Origin: Clostridia bacterium
Lineage (GTDB): Bacteria; Bacillota; Clostridia; Oscillospirales; CAG-382
Assembly: GCA_900757905.1 (NCBI GenBank)
Contig: CAAEPN010000013.1
Location: forward strand, 1-30,735
Direction: 5' to 3'
Length of the DNA stretch: 30,735 bases
Below the pieces are notes generated by a model. The model was not told where the DNA came from. It worked only from the letters and a program-made list of their open reading frames with translations, and ran no database searches. Of the stretch, positions 14,675 through 22,970 are shown piece by piece (within the stretch, counting starts at the first letter, position 1; every line of letters starts with the position of its first letter). Made by a program: the position numbers and the translations under genes.

Positions 14675-16180
14675 TTATTTTGTCATTTCAAGCACGATCT
14701 TCTCGCCGGAAAGCACTAAATCTCTGCCCTCTGCCGCAAGAGCGCCTTTTACGCCGACACAGTAAGAGAAGCCGTTATGCACAAAGCCTACGCCGTCCTT
14801 CTCCGCCGTATAATCCGTAAACTTGCCGAAACGCCAAGCAAGCTTTACATCGCCGGAAACCGTGATGTTTTGCTCGTCCATACGGATAAGAACCTGCTTG
14901 CCGTCTTGCGAACGCGCCTTGACGACAAGGGCTTTTTCCTCTCGCTCCACGCTCTCAAACACAAATTTCCCATCAAAATCCAAAGCGGCGTCGTGCGAAT
15001 CCTTTTCCAAGCTCCAAACGCGCTCATCCACTACCGGAAGATCGTCATACACCGCGTCCCACTTGCTGCACGGCTCGTCGAGATAGCGCTCGGTGTAGCG
15101 CTCGTCAAACTTCTGAATATCGCGGAAATAGAGCGTTTCGCCTTCGAAAAAGACATTGGCGCGGTAATTCTTTGCCGTGTACCAAAACGATTTGTAATTA
15201 TTGTTTCCGACCGGGTCGATATCCGCACAAAGAGCCGCCGGCGGCGTCAGCTTATTTGCCGCAGCAAACCGTCTGCCGGCCTCGCTCGTCGTAACAACGG
15301 CAATTTTTCCCTCGTCGGCATAACGCTTGACAAGCGACAACTGCAAGGTAAGACCGTCTTTCATGCCTTTCCATCCGAAGCTGTTCTCTTGACCGATCTG
15401 CGTATAGGCAAGACCTAAGTTTTCATTGTCAAAATAGGTCTTGAAGAACCATTCCATGTATTCCTTATTCTGTCCGTATTTCCAAAACGGCTCCATGGTC
15501 GCACAACCGTAGCATTCCGGGTCTTTGGCATAACGCTTTTCGTTGTAGCCGCGGATCGGTTCAATGCCGAGCAACCGGAAGACCGGCGTATTTACCTGGT
15601 TGTCTTGATTCTGCGCCGGGCAGAGGATGTTATGTATCGACGGATAGTACGGTTGATTGTACGGGCCGCCCCAAAGCGTATATGCATCCACGGCCAACTG
15701 TTCGCGGCAAATGCCGAAAAATTCGATCTTATACTTTTCGGACATATAGCGTACCGAATCGATATCGAGAAGCCATGAGCCGACCGACTTCGGGTACTCG
15801 CCGAAGGTCTCGCGGAATTCCCGCATAAACTCATCGATCATCGCGATCTTTTCGTCATGCGTGTAAGCCGGCAGGAAACCGGGGTCAACATACCAATCCC
15901 ACGCATAGCCGGGTCTGCCGCGCCACTTGATGCCGACCTTTTCGACAAGCGGCTGCACCACCTCAAACCAAATGCCAAGCTCCATGTGCTCGTCGCGCTC
16001 GGAAAGAAAGACCTTGCGAAATTTCGGGTCAATGAGCGCGTCGTACTGAAGAAGAAACGTGTTGTCAAAGCCGTATTCTTTGTTTAGGGCGATTTGATTG
16101 ACAACCGGTTCCAACAGATCCAAATTGGGGTTGCGCGGTTCCACACCGCGTACAAAATTCATAATGGTGACAAGATTCAT
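14675..16180 (-). CDS. DUF3863-like protein, predicted carbohydrate-active
   Basis: The 501-residue protein begins MNLVTIMNFVRGVEPRNP. The first ~370 residues read like a deacetylase/GH57-type beta-alpha barrel with DNTFLLQYDALID, PGYAWDWYVDPG, VGSWLLDIDSVRYM and LAYTQIGQENSFGW. The last ~120 residues look beta-rich. It resembles proteins carrying DUF3863, known mostly from gut bacteria and without an assigned activity; this assignment is tentative. There is no signal peptide. The ATG at 16178-16180 has GAGGT 6 nt upstream. An in-frame start 78 codons further up is rejected because it lies above the promoter. Confidence 0.6.
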   Translation of the reverse strand: MNLVTIMNFVRGVEPRNPNLDLLEPVVNQIALNKEYGFDNTFLLQYDALIDPKFRKVFLSERDEHMELGIWFEVVQPLVEKVGIKWRGRPGYAWDWYVDPGFLPAYTHDEKIAMIDEFMREFRETFGEYPKSVGSWLLDIDSVRYMSEKYKIEFFGICREQLAVDAYTLWGGPYNQPYYPSIHNILCPAQNQDNQVNTPVFRLLGIEPIRGYNEKRYAKDPECYGCATMEPFWKYGQNKEYMEWFFKTYFDNENLGLAYTQIGQENSFGWKGMKDGLTLQLSLVKRYADEGKIAVVTTSEAGRRFAAANKLTPPAALCADIDPVGNNNYKSFWYTAKNYRANVFFEGETLYFRDIQKFDERYTERYLDEPCSKWDAVYDDLPVVDERVWSLEKDSHDAALDFDGKFVFESVEREEKALVVKARSQDGKQVLIRMDEQNITVSGDVKLAWRFGKFTDYTAEKDGVGFVHNGFSYCVGVKGALAAEGRDLVLSGEKIVLEMTK

Positions 16181-16214
16181 CGTTCTACCTCGTTTCATTC
16201 GCGACATTTTTTCT

Positions 16215-16243
16215 AAGTGTACCACATCCGTCGCTTTTTCGCA
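16215..16243 (-). promoter_or_regulatory. Promoter of the DUF3863-like gene
   Basis: TTGCGA (16238-16243) and TACACT (16215-16220) are 17 bp apart on the minus strand, about 30 bp upstream of the Shine-Dalgarno sequence. The roughly 260 bp between this promoter and the divergent TAXI promoter is AT-rich and shows no further gene. Confidence 0.65.
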
Positions 16244-16500
16244 AGAGGTTTTACAGAATATTGAAAGAATAAGTAAATTTTCTGTGCATTTCGATGATTT
16301 TCGTAAGTTTTTGCCGCCGCTTTCAGATTCTTTGAAAATAGTGCACAATGCTTGCAGAATTTCATTTTCATTCTTGCATACTCGTTCGAATTCATTCACA
16401 TCTGTATTTTTCAATTTCTACATTTTTTACAAAAACAAAGTCGCATTTTCGTGCAAAACGAGAAAATTCTCTTGTCTTTCAAGGTTTTTTCGCAGAATAC

Positions 16501-16529
16501 TTGACAGACGCCTTTCTTCCTATTATAAT
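16501..16529 (+). promoter_or_regulatory. Promoter of the TAXI-TRAP transporter operon
   Basis: Perfect consensus boxes, TTGACA (16501-16506) and TATAAT (16524-16529), with a 17-bp spacer. The start codon at 16591 follows a GGAGG site, leaving a 5' leader of about 55 nt. No operator repeat was recognised. Confidence 0.85.
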
Positions 16530-16590
16530 AAGAAATGAATTTATCAATTTTGAAAAATTCAAAAAATCACATTTTTTGGAGGAAAACACC

Positions 16591-17583
16591 ATGAAAAAGA
16601 GTCTTGTACTCGCACTCGCCGTTTTGACGGCCGGAAGCATGCTTCTCGGCTCCTGCGGCAAAAAAGAAACAAAAGACACAGATCCGGATGCCGTTGCATC
16701 CAAAATCGTCCTTGCCACCGGCGGCAACACCGGGACTTACTACGCCTACGGCATGGCAATGGGCAAAATCCTTCAGGATAAGACCGGTATCAAGTTCGAC
16801 GTTCAGTCCACTGGCGCATCCAAAGCCAACATCCAGCTCATCCAGTCCGGCGAAGCCGACATGGCTGTCGTTCAGAACGACGTTATGTACTACGCCTACA
16901 CCGGCACCGACCTCTTCGAAGGCGCAGGCACCAAGGACTTCTCGGCTGTCGCTACGCTTTATCCGGAGCTTTGCCAGATCATCGCCTCTAAGGAAAGCGG
17001 CATCAAGTCGGTCGCTGACCTTGCCGGCAAGCGCGTATCCGTCGGCGACGCAGGCAGCGGCGTTGAGTTCAACGCAAAGCAGATCTTAGCCGCCTACGGC
17101 ATCGACATCAACAACGATATCAACAAGCAGAACCTCGGCTTCGGCCCGTCGGCTGACGCTCTGAAGGACGAAAAGATCGACGCTTTCTTCTGCGTAGCCG
17201 GTATTCCGACCACTGCGATCACCGACCTCGCCATGAGCCATGAGATCACCGTCGTTCCGGTAGATGACGATAAATTCGATGAGCTTTCTTCCCAGTACGG
17301 CTTCTATACCCGTCAGACCATTCCGGCAAGCACCTATAACGGCATGACCGAGGATGTCAAGACCGCCGCTGTTATGGCAACCTACATCATCGACAACGAC
17401 GCTTCCGAAGCAACCGTTTATAACATCACTAAGGCTATCTTCGAAAACAAGGATGAAATCGCCGCCGCTTACGCAAAGGGCGCTGAATTGAACTCCGAAA
17501 CCGCCATGAACGGTATTCCGGCAGAAATTCCGCTTCATCCGGGCGCTGAAAAGTACTTCAAGGAAATCGGCGTTATCGAATAA
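16591..17583 (+). CDS. TAXI-type TRAP transporter solute-binding lipoprotein
   Basis: This is the extracytoplasmic binding protein of a tripartite ATP-independent periplasmic-type transporter. The 330-residue product has a lipoprotein signal peptide with lipobox LGSC (C22), so in a Gram-positive cell it would be anchored to the outer membrane leaflet. The TAXI fold is recognisable from IVLATGGNTGTYYAYG, QSTGASKANIQLIQSGEADM and AGKRVSVGDAGSGVEFNAKQ. Some characterised TAXI proteins bind glutamate or related organic acids; the ligand here is unknown. The ATG at 16591 is chosen for its GGAGG site and signal peptide. DUF1850 and permease genes follow in the same operon. Confidence 0.92.
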   Translation: MKKSLVLALAVLTAGSMLLGSCGKKETKDTDPDAVASKIVLATGGNTGTYYAYGMAMGKILQDKTGIKFDVQSTGASKANIQLIQSGEADMAVVQNDVMYYAYTGTDLFEGAGTKDFSAVATLYPELCQIIASKESGIKSVADLAGKRVSVGDAGSGVEFNAKQILAAYGIDINNDINKQNLGFGPSADALKDEKIDAFFCVAGIPTTAITDLAMSHEITVVPVDDDKFDELSSQYGFYTRQTIPASTYNGMTEDVKTAAVMATYIIDNDASEATVYNITKAIFENKDEIAAAYAKGAELNSETAMNGIPAEIPLHPGAEKYFKEIGVIE

Positions 17584-17595
17584 GCCCCTGTTTTC

Positions 17596-18081
17596 ATGAA
17601 TAAAACCACCGTCACAGCCGTAGCTGCCAAAGCGGTTACGGCTGCGGCTCTGTTGTGTGCCGCACTTGTGTTTATCTTTTTCTTGCGTCCGCGGCGCTTG
17701 GAGCTGTACAACACCGAAACAGGCAAAATATACCGCAGCTTTTCCGCGCCGGACGGCACGGAATTTTCGGTAAGCTTTATCCATTCCGTGAACTTGAGTC
17801 CCGTAACCGACGTTTTCGTCGTCCGTAACGGCAAGATCTATGCCGACCGGACAGTCTACGCAGCGTTCGGCGCAGGCGTCGAAAGTACGCTTGCACCCGG
17901 TGAAACGCTTTCTTACGACGAAAACGGAAACATGGTCGTATCCGGTTTCGGCACGGTCTTTCCGGAAGTAAAATATATCGTGGGAACCGTATATGATCAT
18001 GTTCTTGTCATCCGCGGAGAAACCATAAGTCTTACCGCTCTCTGCGGCCGAAATGCGCACGTCGCATTCCGGCTTGCATAA
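17596..18081 (+). CDS. DUF1850 protein of the TAXI-TRAP operon
   Basis: The 161-residue protein has one N-terminal membrane helix (about residues 8-30) and an outside beta-rich domain with FSVSFIHSVNLSPVTDVFVV, matching the core of DUF1850. DUF1850 proteins are recurrent neighbours of TAXI-TRAP genes, and an accessory role in transport has been proposed but not proven. It lies 12 nt after the binding protein and 29 nt before the permease. The family has no known catalytic residues. Confidence 0.8.
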   Translation: MNKTTVTAVAAKAVTAAALLCAALVFIFFLRPRRLELYNTETGKIYRSFSAPDGTEFSVSFIHSVNLSPVTDVFVVRNGKIYADRTVYAAFGAGVESTLAPGETLSYDENGNMVVSGFGTVFPEVKYIVGTVYDHVLVIRGETISLTALCGRNAHVAFRLA

Positions 18082-18110
18082 ATTTTTATTACTCCAAAGG
18101 AGGAACTCCC

Positions 18111-20267
18111 TTGTCTGAGAATATCGAAAATAAGCAAAATAAATCCTCAGTGGCCGGGGCGCAAATGGGCACGAACATCGAGGATGTCAACACCAAAAGC
18201 GCCGACGAATTAATGGCCGAATTTGACCGTGAATCCAATACGCGTCAGTTTACCGGCATTCCCGGTCTGCTTGTTAAAATCGCCTTTCTCGCCTTTGCCG
18301 GCTTTGTCTTTCTGACGCGCTTCTTAACCTTTCCCGAACAGGCGCGTATGGCCGCTTTTCTCGGAATCATCATCTTTTTAGGCTATCTTATTTATCCGCT
18401 TTATAAAAAGCAGACCAAAAAAATCAATTTCGTGCCTTGGTACGATTTCATTTTTGCCGTGGTCGGCTCTATGCCTTATTTCTACTACGCCTACAACTTT
18501 ACAGCCATTACGAACCGTGCGGCGCTTCTTAATACCACCGATAAGGTCATGGCAATCATCGGCATTCTGTTTCTTTTCGAACTCTGCCGAAGAGCTGTGG
18601 GACTTCCGATCCTGTTTGTCGCAGGCGGCTTTATCGCCTATGCTTTCATTTACGGCAAGTCGCTCCAGTCGGTATTATATAACCTTTTCTATACCACCAA
18701 CGGTATTTTAGGCACACCGCTCAATGTCTGCTCAACGTTCATCGTGTTCTTTATCATCCTCGGCGCATTTCTTGAAAAGACCGGTATCGGCGGCTTTTTC
18801 GTTGACCTTGCCAATTCCGTTGCCGGTTATGCGTCGGGCGGACCTGCTAAGGTCGCCGTCATTTCGTCGGCACTTGAGGGCATGTATTCCGGCAGCTCTG
18901 TCGCCAATACCGTCGGCAGCGGAAGCGTTACCATCCCGGTCATGAAAAGCATCGGCTATAAGCCGGAATTTGCCGCAGCCGTCGAAGCAGCCGCTTCCAC
19001 AGGCGGTCAAATCATGCCGCCGATCATGGGCGCCGCTGCGTTCCTTATGAGCGAAATTACGGCAATTCCCTATGTTACCATTGCCGTCGCAGCCATTCTG
19101 CCGGCTATCCTTTACTTCACCGGCATCTTCATGATGATCCACTTCGAAGCAAAAAAGCTCGGTTTAAAGGGTCTGCCGAAAGAAAGCATTCCGAACTTCT
19201 TCAAGCTCTTCTTTCGCAAAGGCTATCTCTTCCTTCCGATCATCGTGCTTGTCGTGCTCATGTCCTTTAACCGTACTCCGGCACAATCCGCCTGCATGGC
19301 AATTCTCACCACCATGGCGCTCATGCTTGTGACAGACGTCGTAAAAATGGTGAAAAAGCTAAAACACGGCGAAGATACCAAATCGGATATCATCGATACG
19401 GTTCTTCTTCTCCTGCCGATCATCGCCTTTGTTGTTCTTATGTTCGTGATGAGCGTAAAAATGGAAAATGCCGCCATTCTTGCCGGACTTCTCTATATTA
19501 TCGTTTCGTTCTGCGGCAAACAGACGCGCGAATCGGGTAAGATCTCGCTTGACGCTCTCGAAACCGGTATCCGCAATACCATGGGCGTGTCGCTCGCCTG
19601 CGGCCTTGCCGGTATCGTGGCCGGCGTTGTAACGCTGACCAGCCTTGGCTCGACGCTCATCGGCGTTATCGTGCCGATTGCACAGAATAACCTGTTCTTT
19701 GCGCTGTTCTTGACCATGCTCACCTGTATCGTTCTTGGTATGGGCGTGCCGACTACCGCAAACTACCTCATTATGGCGACCATTACCGCACCGATTCTCG
19801 TCGAAATGGGACTGCCGCTACTTGCCGCGCATATGTTCGTGTTCTACTTCGGTATCGTCGCGGATATCACACCGCCGGTCGCTCTTGCTGCCTATGCAGG
19901 AAGCGCCATCGCAAATTCCAATCCCTTTAAGACCGGCGTCATTGCAACACGGCTTGCCATTACCGCGTTTATCATCCCGTACATTTTTGCGTTTAATCCG
20001 AAAATGCTGTTTATCGACGCTTCGGTCATTGAGGTCATTGTCATCATCATTACGTCGCTCATCGGTATCTTTGCTCTTTCGGCCGGTCTCGAGGGCTATA
20101 TGTTCCGCAAAATGAAGGTGTATGAGATCATTCCGCTCATTATCGGCGGTCTTCTTATGATTTATCCCGGCGTAATTTCCGACAGCATCGGTATTGTGAT
20201 CGTTGCTGCTGTGACCGGCTATCAGATCTACAGCGCACGGGCTGAAAAGAAAAAACTGAAAGCGTAA
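18111..20267 (+). CDS. TRAP transporter fused 4TM/12TM permease (TTG start)
   Basis: The 718-residue membrane protein fuses the small and large TRAP subunits, as is usual for TAXI systems, and drives uptake by an ion gradient. After a hydrophilic ~55-residue N-terminus, many hydrophobic helices follow. The DctM-like part contains GSSVANTVGSGSVTIPVMK, AASTGGQIMPPIMGAAAFLM, GMGVPTTANYLIMATITAP and DITPPVALAAYAGSAIANSN, typical of the family. The start is TTG at 18111-18113, 7 nt after AAAGGAGG. The gene ends shortly before a strong terminator, closing the operon. The substrate is unknown. Confidence 0.92.
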   Translation: MSENIENKQNKSSVAGAQMGTNIEDVNTKSADELMAEFDRESNTRQFTGIPGLLVKIAFLAFAGFVFLTRFLTFPEQARMAAFLGIIIFLGYLIYPLYKKQTKKINFVPWYDFIFAVVGSMPYFYYAYNFTAITNRAALLNTTDKVMAIIGILFLFELCRRAVGLPILFVAGGFIAYAFIYGKSLQSVLYNLFYTTNGILGTPLNVCSTFIVFFIILGAFLEKTGIGGFFVDLANSVAGYASGGPAKVAVISSALEGMYSGSSVANTVGSGSVTIPVMKSIGYKPEFAAAVEAAASTGGQIMPPIMGAAAFLMSEITAIPYVTIAVAAILPAILYFTGIFMMIHFEAKKLGLKGLPKESIPNFFKLFFRKGYLFLPIIVLVVLMSFNRTPAQSACMAILTTMALMLVTDVVKMVKKLKHGEDTKSDIIDTVLLLLPIIAFVVLMFVMSVKMENAAILAGLLYIIVSFCGKQTRESGKISLDALETGIRNTMGVSLACGLAGIVAGVVTLTSLGSTLIGVIVPIAQNNLFFALFLTMLTCIVLGMGVPTTANYLIMATITAPILVEMGLPLLAAHMFVFYFGIVADITPPVALAAYAGSAIANSNPFKTGVIATRLAITAFIIPYIFAFNPKMLFIDASVIEVIVIIITSLIGIFALSAGLEGYMFRKMKVYEIIPLIIGGLLMIYPGVISDSIGIVIVAAVTGYQIYSARAEKKKLKA

Positions 20268-20288
20268 AATTTCGCTTCAACAAATCGC

Positions 20289-20326
20289 AAATGCACAAAG
20301 TCTCAAAAAGACTTTGTGCATTTTTT
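20289..20326 (+). terminator. Rho-independent terminator after the TRAP operon
   Basis: A perfect 15-bp stem (AAATGCACAAAGTCT / AGACTTTGTGCATTT) with a CAAAA loop is followed by a TTTTTT run. It stands 21 nt after the permease stop codon. Confidence 0.92.
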
Positions 20327-20365
20327 GCATTTATGGCTGTATAAACCTCCCATGTGCGGAAAATA

Positions 20366-20381
20366 CTATGTGCGAACATAG
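20366..20381 (+). other. Small hairpin ahead of the SLH gene
   Basis: CTATGT-GCGA-ACATAG forms a 6-bp stem with a GNRA-type loop just upstream of the AAAGGAAG ribosome binding site. The 7-mer ATGTGCG also occurs 18 bp earlier (20352). No convincing promoter was found between the preceding terminator and this gene. The stem could be an operator or part of the 5' UTR; its role is unknown. Confidence 0.3.
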
Positions 20382-20402
20382 AAAAAGAAAGGAAGATCTG
20401 CT

Positions 20403-21758
20403 ATGTCATCCCAATCAAAAAAATTCATCAGCATTCTTTGCTGTCTGCTTCTCTTAACCGTCGCAGGAACGGCCGGAGGCGTGCTTTTAAGCCCTGCGCT
20501 TCCGAGCCTTGAAAAACAGATAACCCTCCAGAAATGCGGCGTTATCGGCACAAATATCCGCTTTAGCACCGATGATTTCGACGATGTTCTTCACGCAAAA
20601 TCCGAATTTATCCGCGTGGATACGCTTCCTGCCATGACGCAAGGCACCTTGCTCCTCGGCATAACGCCGGTCAGCGAAAATCAGCTTATCGCACGTACCG
20701 ATTATAATAAGCTCGCCTTTGTGCCGGCCGACCTGTCCGTAGACTTTGCCGATTTCACCTTTTCCAATGCAACCGCAAAGCAAACGGATGTAACCGTAAG
20801 CTGCACCATGAACCTGCTCGACGAAATAAATCTTTCACCTTCAGTCGGCGCCCAGACGCTCACCACCGGCCAAAGCATCTCCGCTTTTAAATTTCTCAAA
20901 GCCGCCGACCCAGAAAACGACGAAATGCGCTTTGAGATCGTGTCCTACCCGTCGCATGGCGCTGTCCGCCTTTCCGATAACGGCAACGGCTATTTCTGCT
21001 ATACGCCGCAAAACGGCTATGTCGGCTCGGATTCGTTCGAATACACCGCCACCGATTGCTATGGCAATAAGAGCGCACCGGCTAAGGTGAGTATCGACAT
21101 CACCAAAGTGTCTTATGCCACCGATTACGCCGACATGACCGAGCATTGGGCGCATAATTCCGCCGTCGCCATGAGCGCCATGGGACTTATGAGCGGCGTG
21201 ACCGATACCGAAACCGGCGCTACGCTCTTTCTGCCGGAGGAAACCGTTTCACGCGGCGATTTTCTCGCTATGGCGCTGATTGCCGCCGGTAAGGAATCAA
21301 ATATCGAGTTTACCGCGCAAACGGACTTTGCCGATGACGCGGATATCCCGGTCAATATCAAAAGCTACGCCGCCTATGCCAAAGCAAACGGTGTCGTATC
21401 CGGCTATACCGACGAAAGCGGCAACTGCGTCTTTGCAAGCGCCTCGCCCATTACGCGTTCGGAAGCTGCTGTTATTATCGACCGTATTCTGTCGCTTCCC
21501 GAAACGTCCGAAGAAAATGCCATGGCAACTTTCATCGATTGCACCTCGATTCCGGCATGGGCAAACAATTCGCTTGTCAAGGTCACTTCGTGCGGTATTT
21601 TCAACGGTACAGGCTTTGGAGAGCTGCTGCCGGAGGATACTGTAACACGAGCTGAAACGGCGGAAATTCTCTGCAATATTCAAAGCTATCTCGCCAAAGA
21701 CCTGCAAAAGGCCGAGAAAAAGAGAAATCTCTTTAATTTATTTGGATTACTGGGTTGA
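20403..21758 (+). CDS. Secreted SLH-domain protein with Ig/cadherin-like domain
   Basis: The 451-residue protein starts with a signal-peptide-like segment (residues 1-30: KK, then ILCCLLLLTVAGTAGG). Residues 45-135 form a divergent beta domain. Residues 140-235 form a clearer cadherin-like/Ig-like domain with AADPENDEMRFEIV, GYFCYTPQNGYVGSDSFEYT and KVSIDI. Three S-layer homology repeats follow (about 240-295, 303-364 and 373-430) with the conserved TVSRGDF, PITRSEA and TVTRAET segments. SLH triplets bind pyruvylated secondary cell-wall polymer, so the protein is probably wall-attached. The role of the N-terminal part is unknown. It lies between a strong terminator and a repeat block, apparently monocistronic. 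Confidence 0.85.
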   Translation: MSSQSKKFISILCCLLLLTVAGTAGGVLLSPALPSLEKQITLQKCGVIGTNIRFSTDDFDDVLHAKSEFIRVDTLPAMTQGTLLLGITPVSENQLIARTDYNKLAFVPADLSVDFADFTFSNATAKQTDVTVSCTMNLLDEINLSPSVGAQTLTTGQSISAFKFLKAADPENDEMRFEIVSYPSHGAVRLSDNGNGYFCYTPQNGYVGSDSFEYTATDCYGNKSAPAKVSIDITKVSYATDYADMTEHWAHNSAVAMSAMGLMSGVTDTETGATLFLPEETVSRGDFLAMALIAAGKESNIEFTAQTDFADDADIPVNIKSYAAYAKANGVVSGYTDESGNCVFASASPITRSEAAVIIDRILSLPETSEENAMATFIDCTSIPAWANNSLVKVTSCGIFNGTGFGELLPEDTVTRAETAEILCNIQSYLAKDLQKAEKKRNLFNLFGLLG

Positions 21759-21765
21759 AAGAGAA

Positions 21766-22011
21766 CCGCACCCTGTTTCAAGCAGGGTGCGGTAACGTGT
21801 CGCAAAACTACGTTTTACGACACGGAAACAGATTTGTGCGCTCGCGCCTCATGCCAAAAAGCTCCGCTTTTCGACGCTCGCGAATCTATCGGTGAAAAAT
21901 CCGTGGCGCATGTCCCCGGATTTTTCGGATTTTATTGAAATCGGGCTTCGCCCGAAAAGCCTTATAGACTTTTGCAACAGTCTGCCGCACCCTGTTTCAA
22001 GCAGGGTGCGG
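21766..22011. repeat. Palindrome block with 27-bp direct repeats (MITE-like candidate)
   Basis: Two identical 27-bp copies (21766-21792 and 21985-22011), each a 10-bp stem CCGCACCCTG / CAGGGTGCGG around TTTCAAG, flank a 192-bp core without a gene. The core holds near-perfect stems at 21797-21823, 21857-21871, 21894-21926 and 21942-21954. Its ends carry an imperfect inverted repeat: TGTCGCAAAACT at 21798-21809 against the complement of 21968-21979, matching 10 of 12. This is the structure of a non-autonomous mobile element or interspersed palindromic unit. Copies elsewhere in the genome cannot be checked here. The second 27-bp hairpin is followed by TTCTT and may end the SLH transcript. Confidence 0.55.
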
Positions 22012-22040
22012 TTCTTGTAAGGTATAAATTCAACAAAACA

Positions 22041-22075
22041 AAAAGCCTTGAAACGAATCTTGTTTCAAGGCTTTT
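22041..22075 (-). terminator. Terminator of the tRNA operon
   Basis: A perfect 14-bp stem (AAAAGCCTTGAAAC / GTTTCAAGGCTTTT, 7-nt loop) begins 2 nt after the encoded CCA of tRNA-Thr. On the minus strand it runs into TTTTTGTTTTGTTG, a strong U-rich tail. Confidence 0.9.
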
Positions 22076-22076
22076 G

Positions 22077-22152
<76 letters not shown>

Positions 22153-22185
22153 ATAGGTAGGATAAATTGTACTTTGCCCGAAGGC

Positions 22186-22262
22186 TGGCGATCCGGATGG
22201 GGCTCGAACCCACGACCTCCAGCGTGACAGGCTGGCGTTCTAACCAACTGAACTACCGGACC
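22186..22262 (-). tRNA. tRNA-Asp (GTC)
   Basis: The acceptor stem is GGTCCGG/CCGGATC (one G.U pair), the anticodon loop CTGTCAC gives GTC, and the T-loop has GGTTCGAGCCC. The 3' end reads GCCA, with the CCA encoded. Confidence 0.95.
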
Positions 22263-22314
22263 GTACTTGTCCGTTTCGGATTGAATTATACGAAGAAAAT
22301 CAAACCCAAACGGG

Positions 22315-22390
22315 TGGTGCCTCCGGTCGGAATTGAACCAACGACACGGGGATTTTCAGTCCCCTGCTCTACCAACTGAGCTACAGAGGC
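22315..22390 (-). tRNA. tRNA-Phe (GAA)
   Basis: The acceptor is GCCTCTG/CGGAGGC with one U.G pair. The anticodon loop CTGAAAA within GGGGA/TCCCC gives GAA. The T-arm reads TTGGTTCAATTCC and the 3' ACCA is encoded. Confidence 0.95.
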
Positions 22391-22403
22391 AAATTAAAAA
22401 GAA

Positions 22404-22478
<75 letters not shown>

Positions 22479-22561
22479 ATCTCACGTCTGCGTCTTGGGA
22501 AACGCTGTTCTTTTTGTCCGCGCCGCTCGCTTTGCAGCGCCTATTGTGTGGCTACAACCAC

Positions 22562-22637
22562 TGGAGCGGATTACGGGGCTCGAACCCGCCACCTCGACCT
22601 TGGCAAGGTCGCGCTCTACCAAATGAGCTAAATCCGC
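22562..22637 (-). tRNA. tRNA-Gly (GCC)
   Basis: The acceptor is GCGGATT/AATCCGC. The anticodon loop TTGCCAA within CGACC/GGTCG gives GCC. The T-arm is GGGTTCGAGCCCC, with encoded CCA. An 83-nt spacer to tRNA-Cys shows no extra gene. Confidence 0.95.
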
Positions 22638-22684
22638 GGAAATTTTATGATCGATAAGTTTTTCGGACATCCTCTCCGGAAAAC

Positions 22685-22760
22685 TGGCAGGGGAAGAAGG
22701 ATTCGAACCCTCGGCACGCGGTTTTGGAGACCGCTGCTCTACCAGCTGAGCTATTCCCCT
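22685..22760 (-). tRNA. tRNA-Trp (CCA)
   Basis: The acceptor is AGGGGAA/TTCCCCT. The anticodon loop CTCCAAA within CGGT/ACCG gives CCA. The T-arm is GGGTTCGAATCC, and GCCA ends the gene. It is the first tRNA after the promoter at 22829-22857. Confidence 0.95.
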
Positions 22761-22828
22761 GTGTTGTGCGTACCGTTTTCGGGTTTCCCTTGCTTCGGGT
22801 TTTAACCCCTTCGCAACACTGCTTGAGT

Positions 22829-22857
22829 AGTATACCATAGAGAACGCGATTTGTCAA
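22829..22857 (-). promoter_or_regulatory. Promoter of the six-tRNA operon
   Basis: TTGACA (22852-22857) and TATACT (22829-22834) are 17 bp apart on the minus strand, about 60 bp upstream of tRNA-Trp. The strength fits stable RNA expression. The stretch up to pgeF (22858-22970) is AT-rich with no gene and no convincing pgeF terminator. Confidence 0.85.
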
Positions 22858-22970
22858 GAACTTTTTTGACTTTTTTCAAAAAAATCCGCCGCTTTTTTTC
22901 GACAAAGAAACATTTTTGCCTTTTGTGCCGATTTTTTGCCCAAATCGACTCTCATTTTGCGGTATCCGCT

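Noticed and set aside
16181..16414. N-terminal extension of the DUF3863-like protein to an upstream ATG
   Set aside because: It would start upstream of the predicted promoter and add low-quality sequence. The ATG at 16180 has a good ribosome binding site.
17086..18060. 324-codon minus-strand ORF opposite the TAXI and DUF1850 genes
   Set aside because: It spans two well-supported genes on the opposite strand and shows no domain-like pattern.
21759..22076. CRISPR array
   Set aside because: Only two copies of the 27-bp repeat exist, 219 bp apart, with a palindromic core rather than a spacer between them, and no cas gene is in the window.
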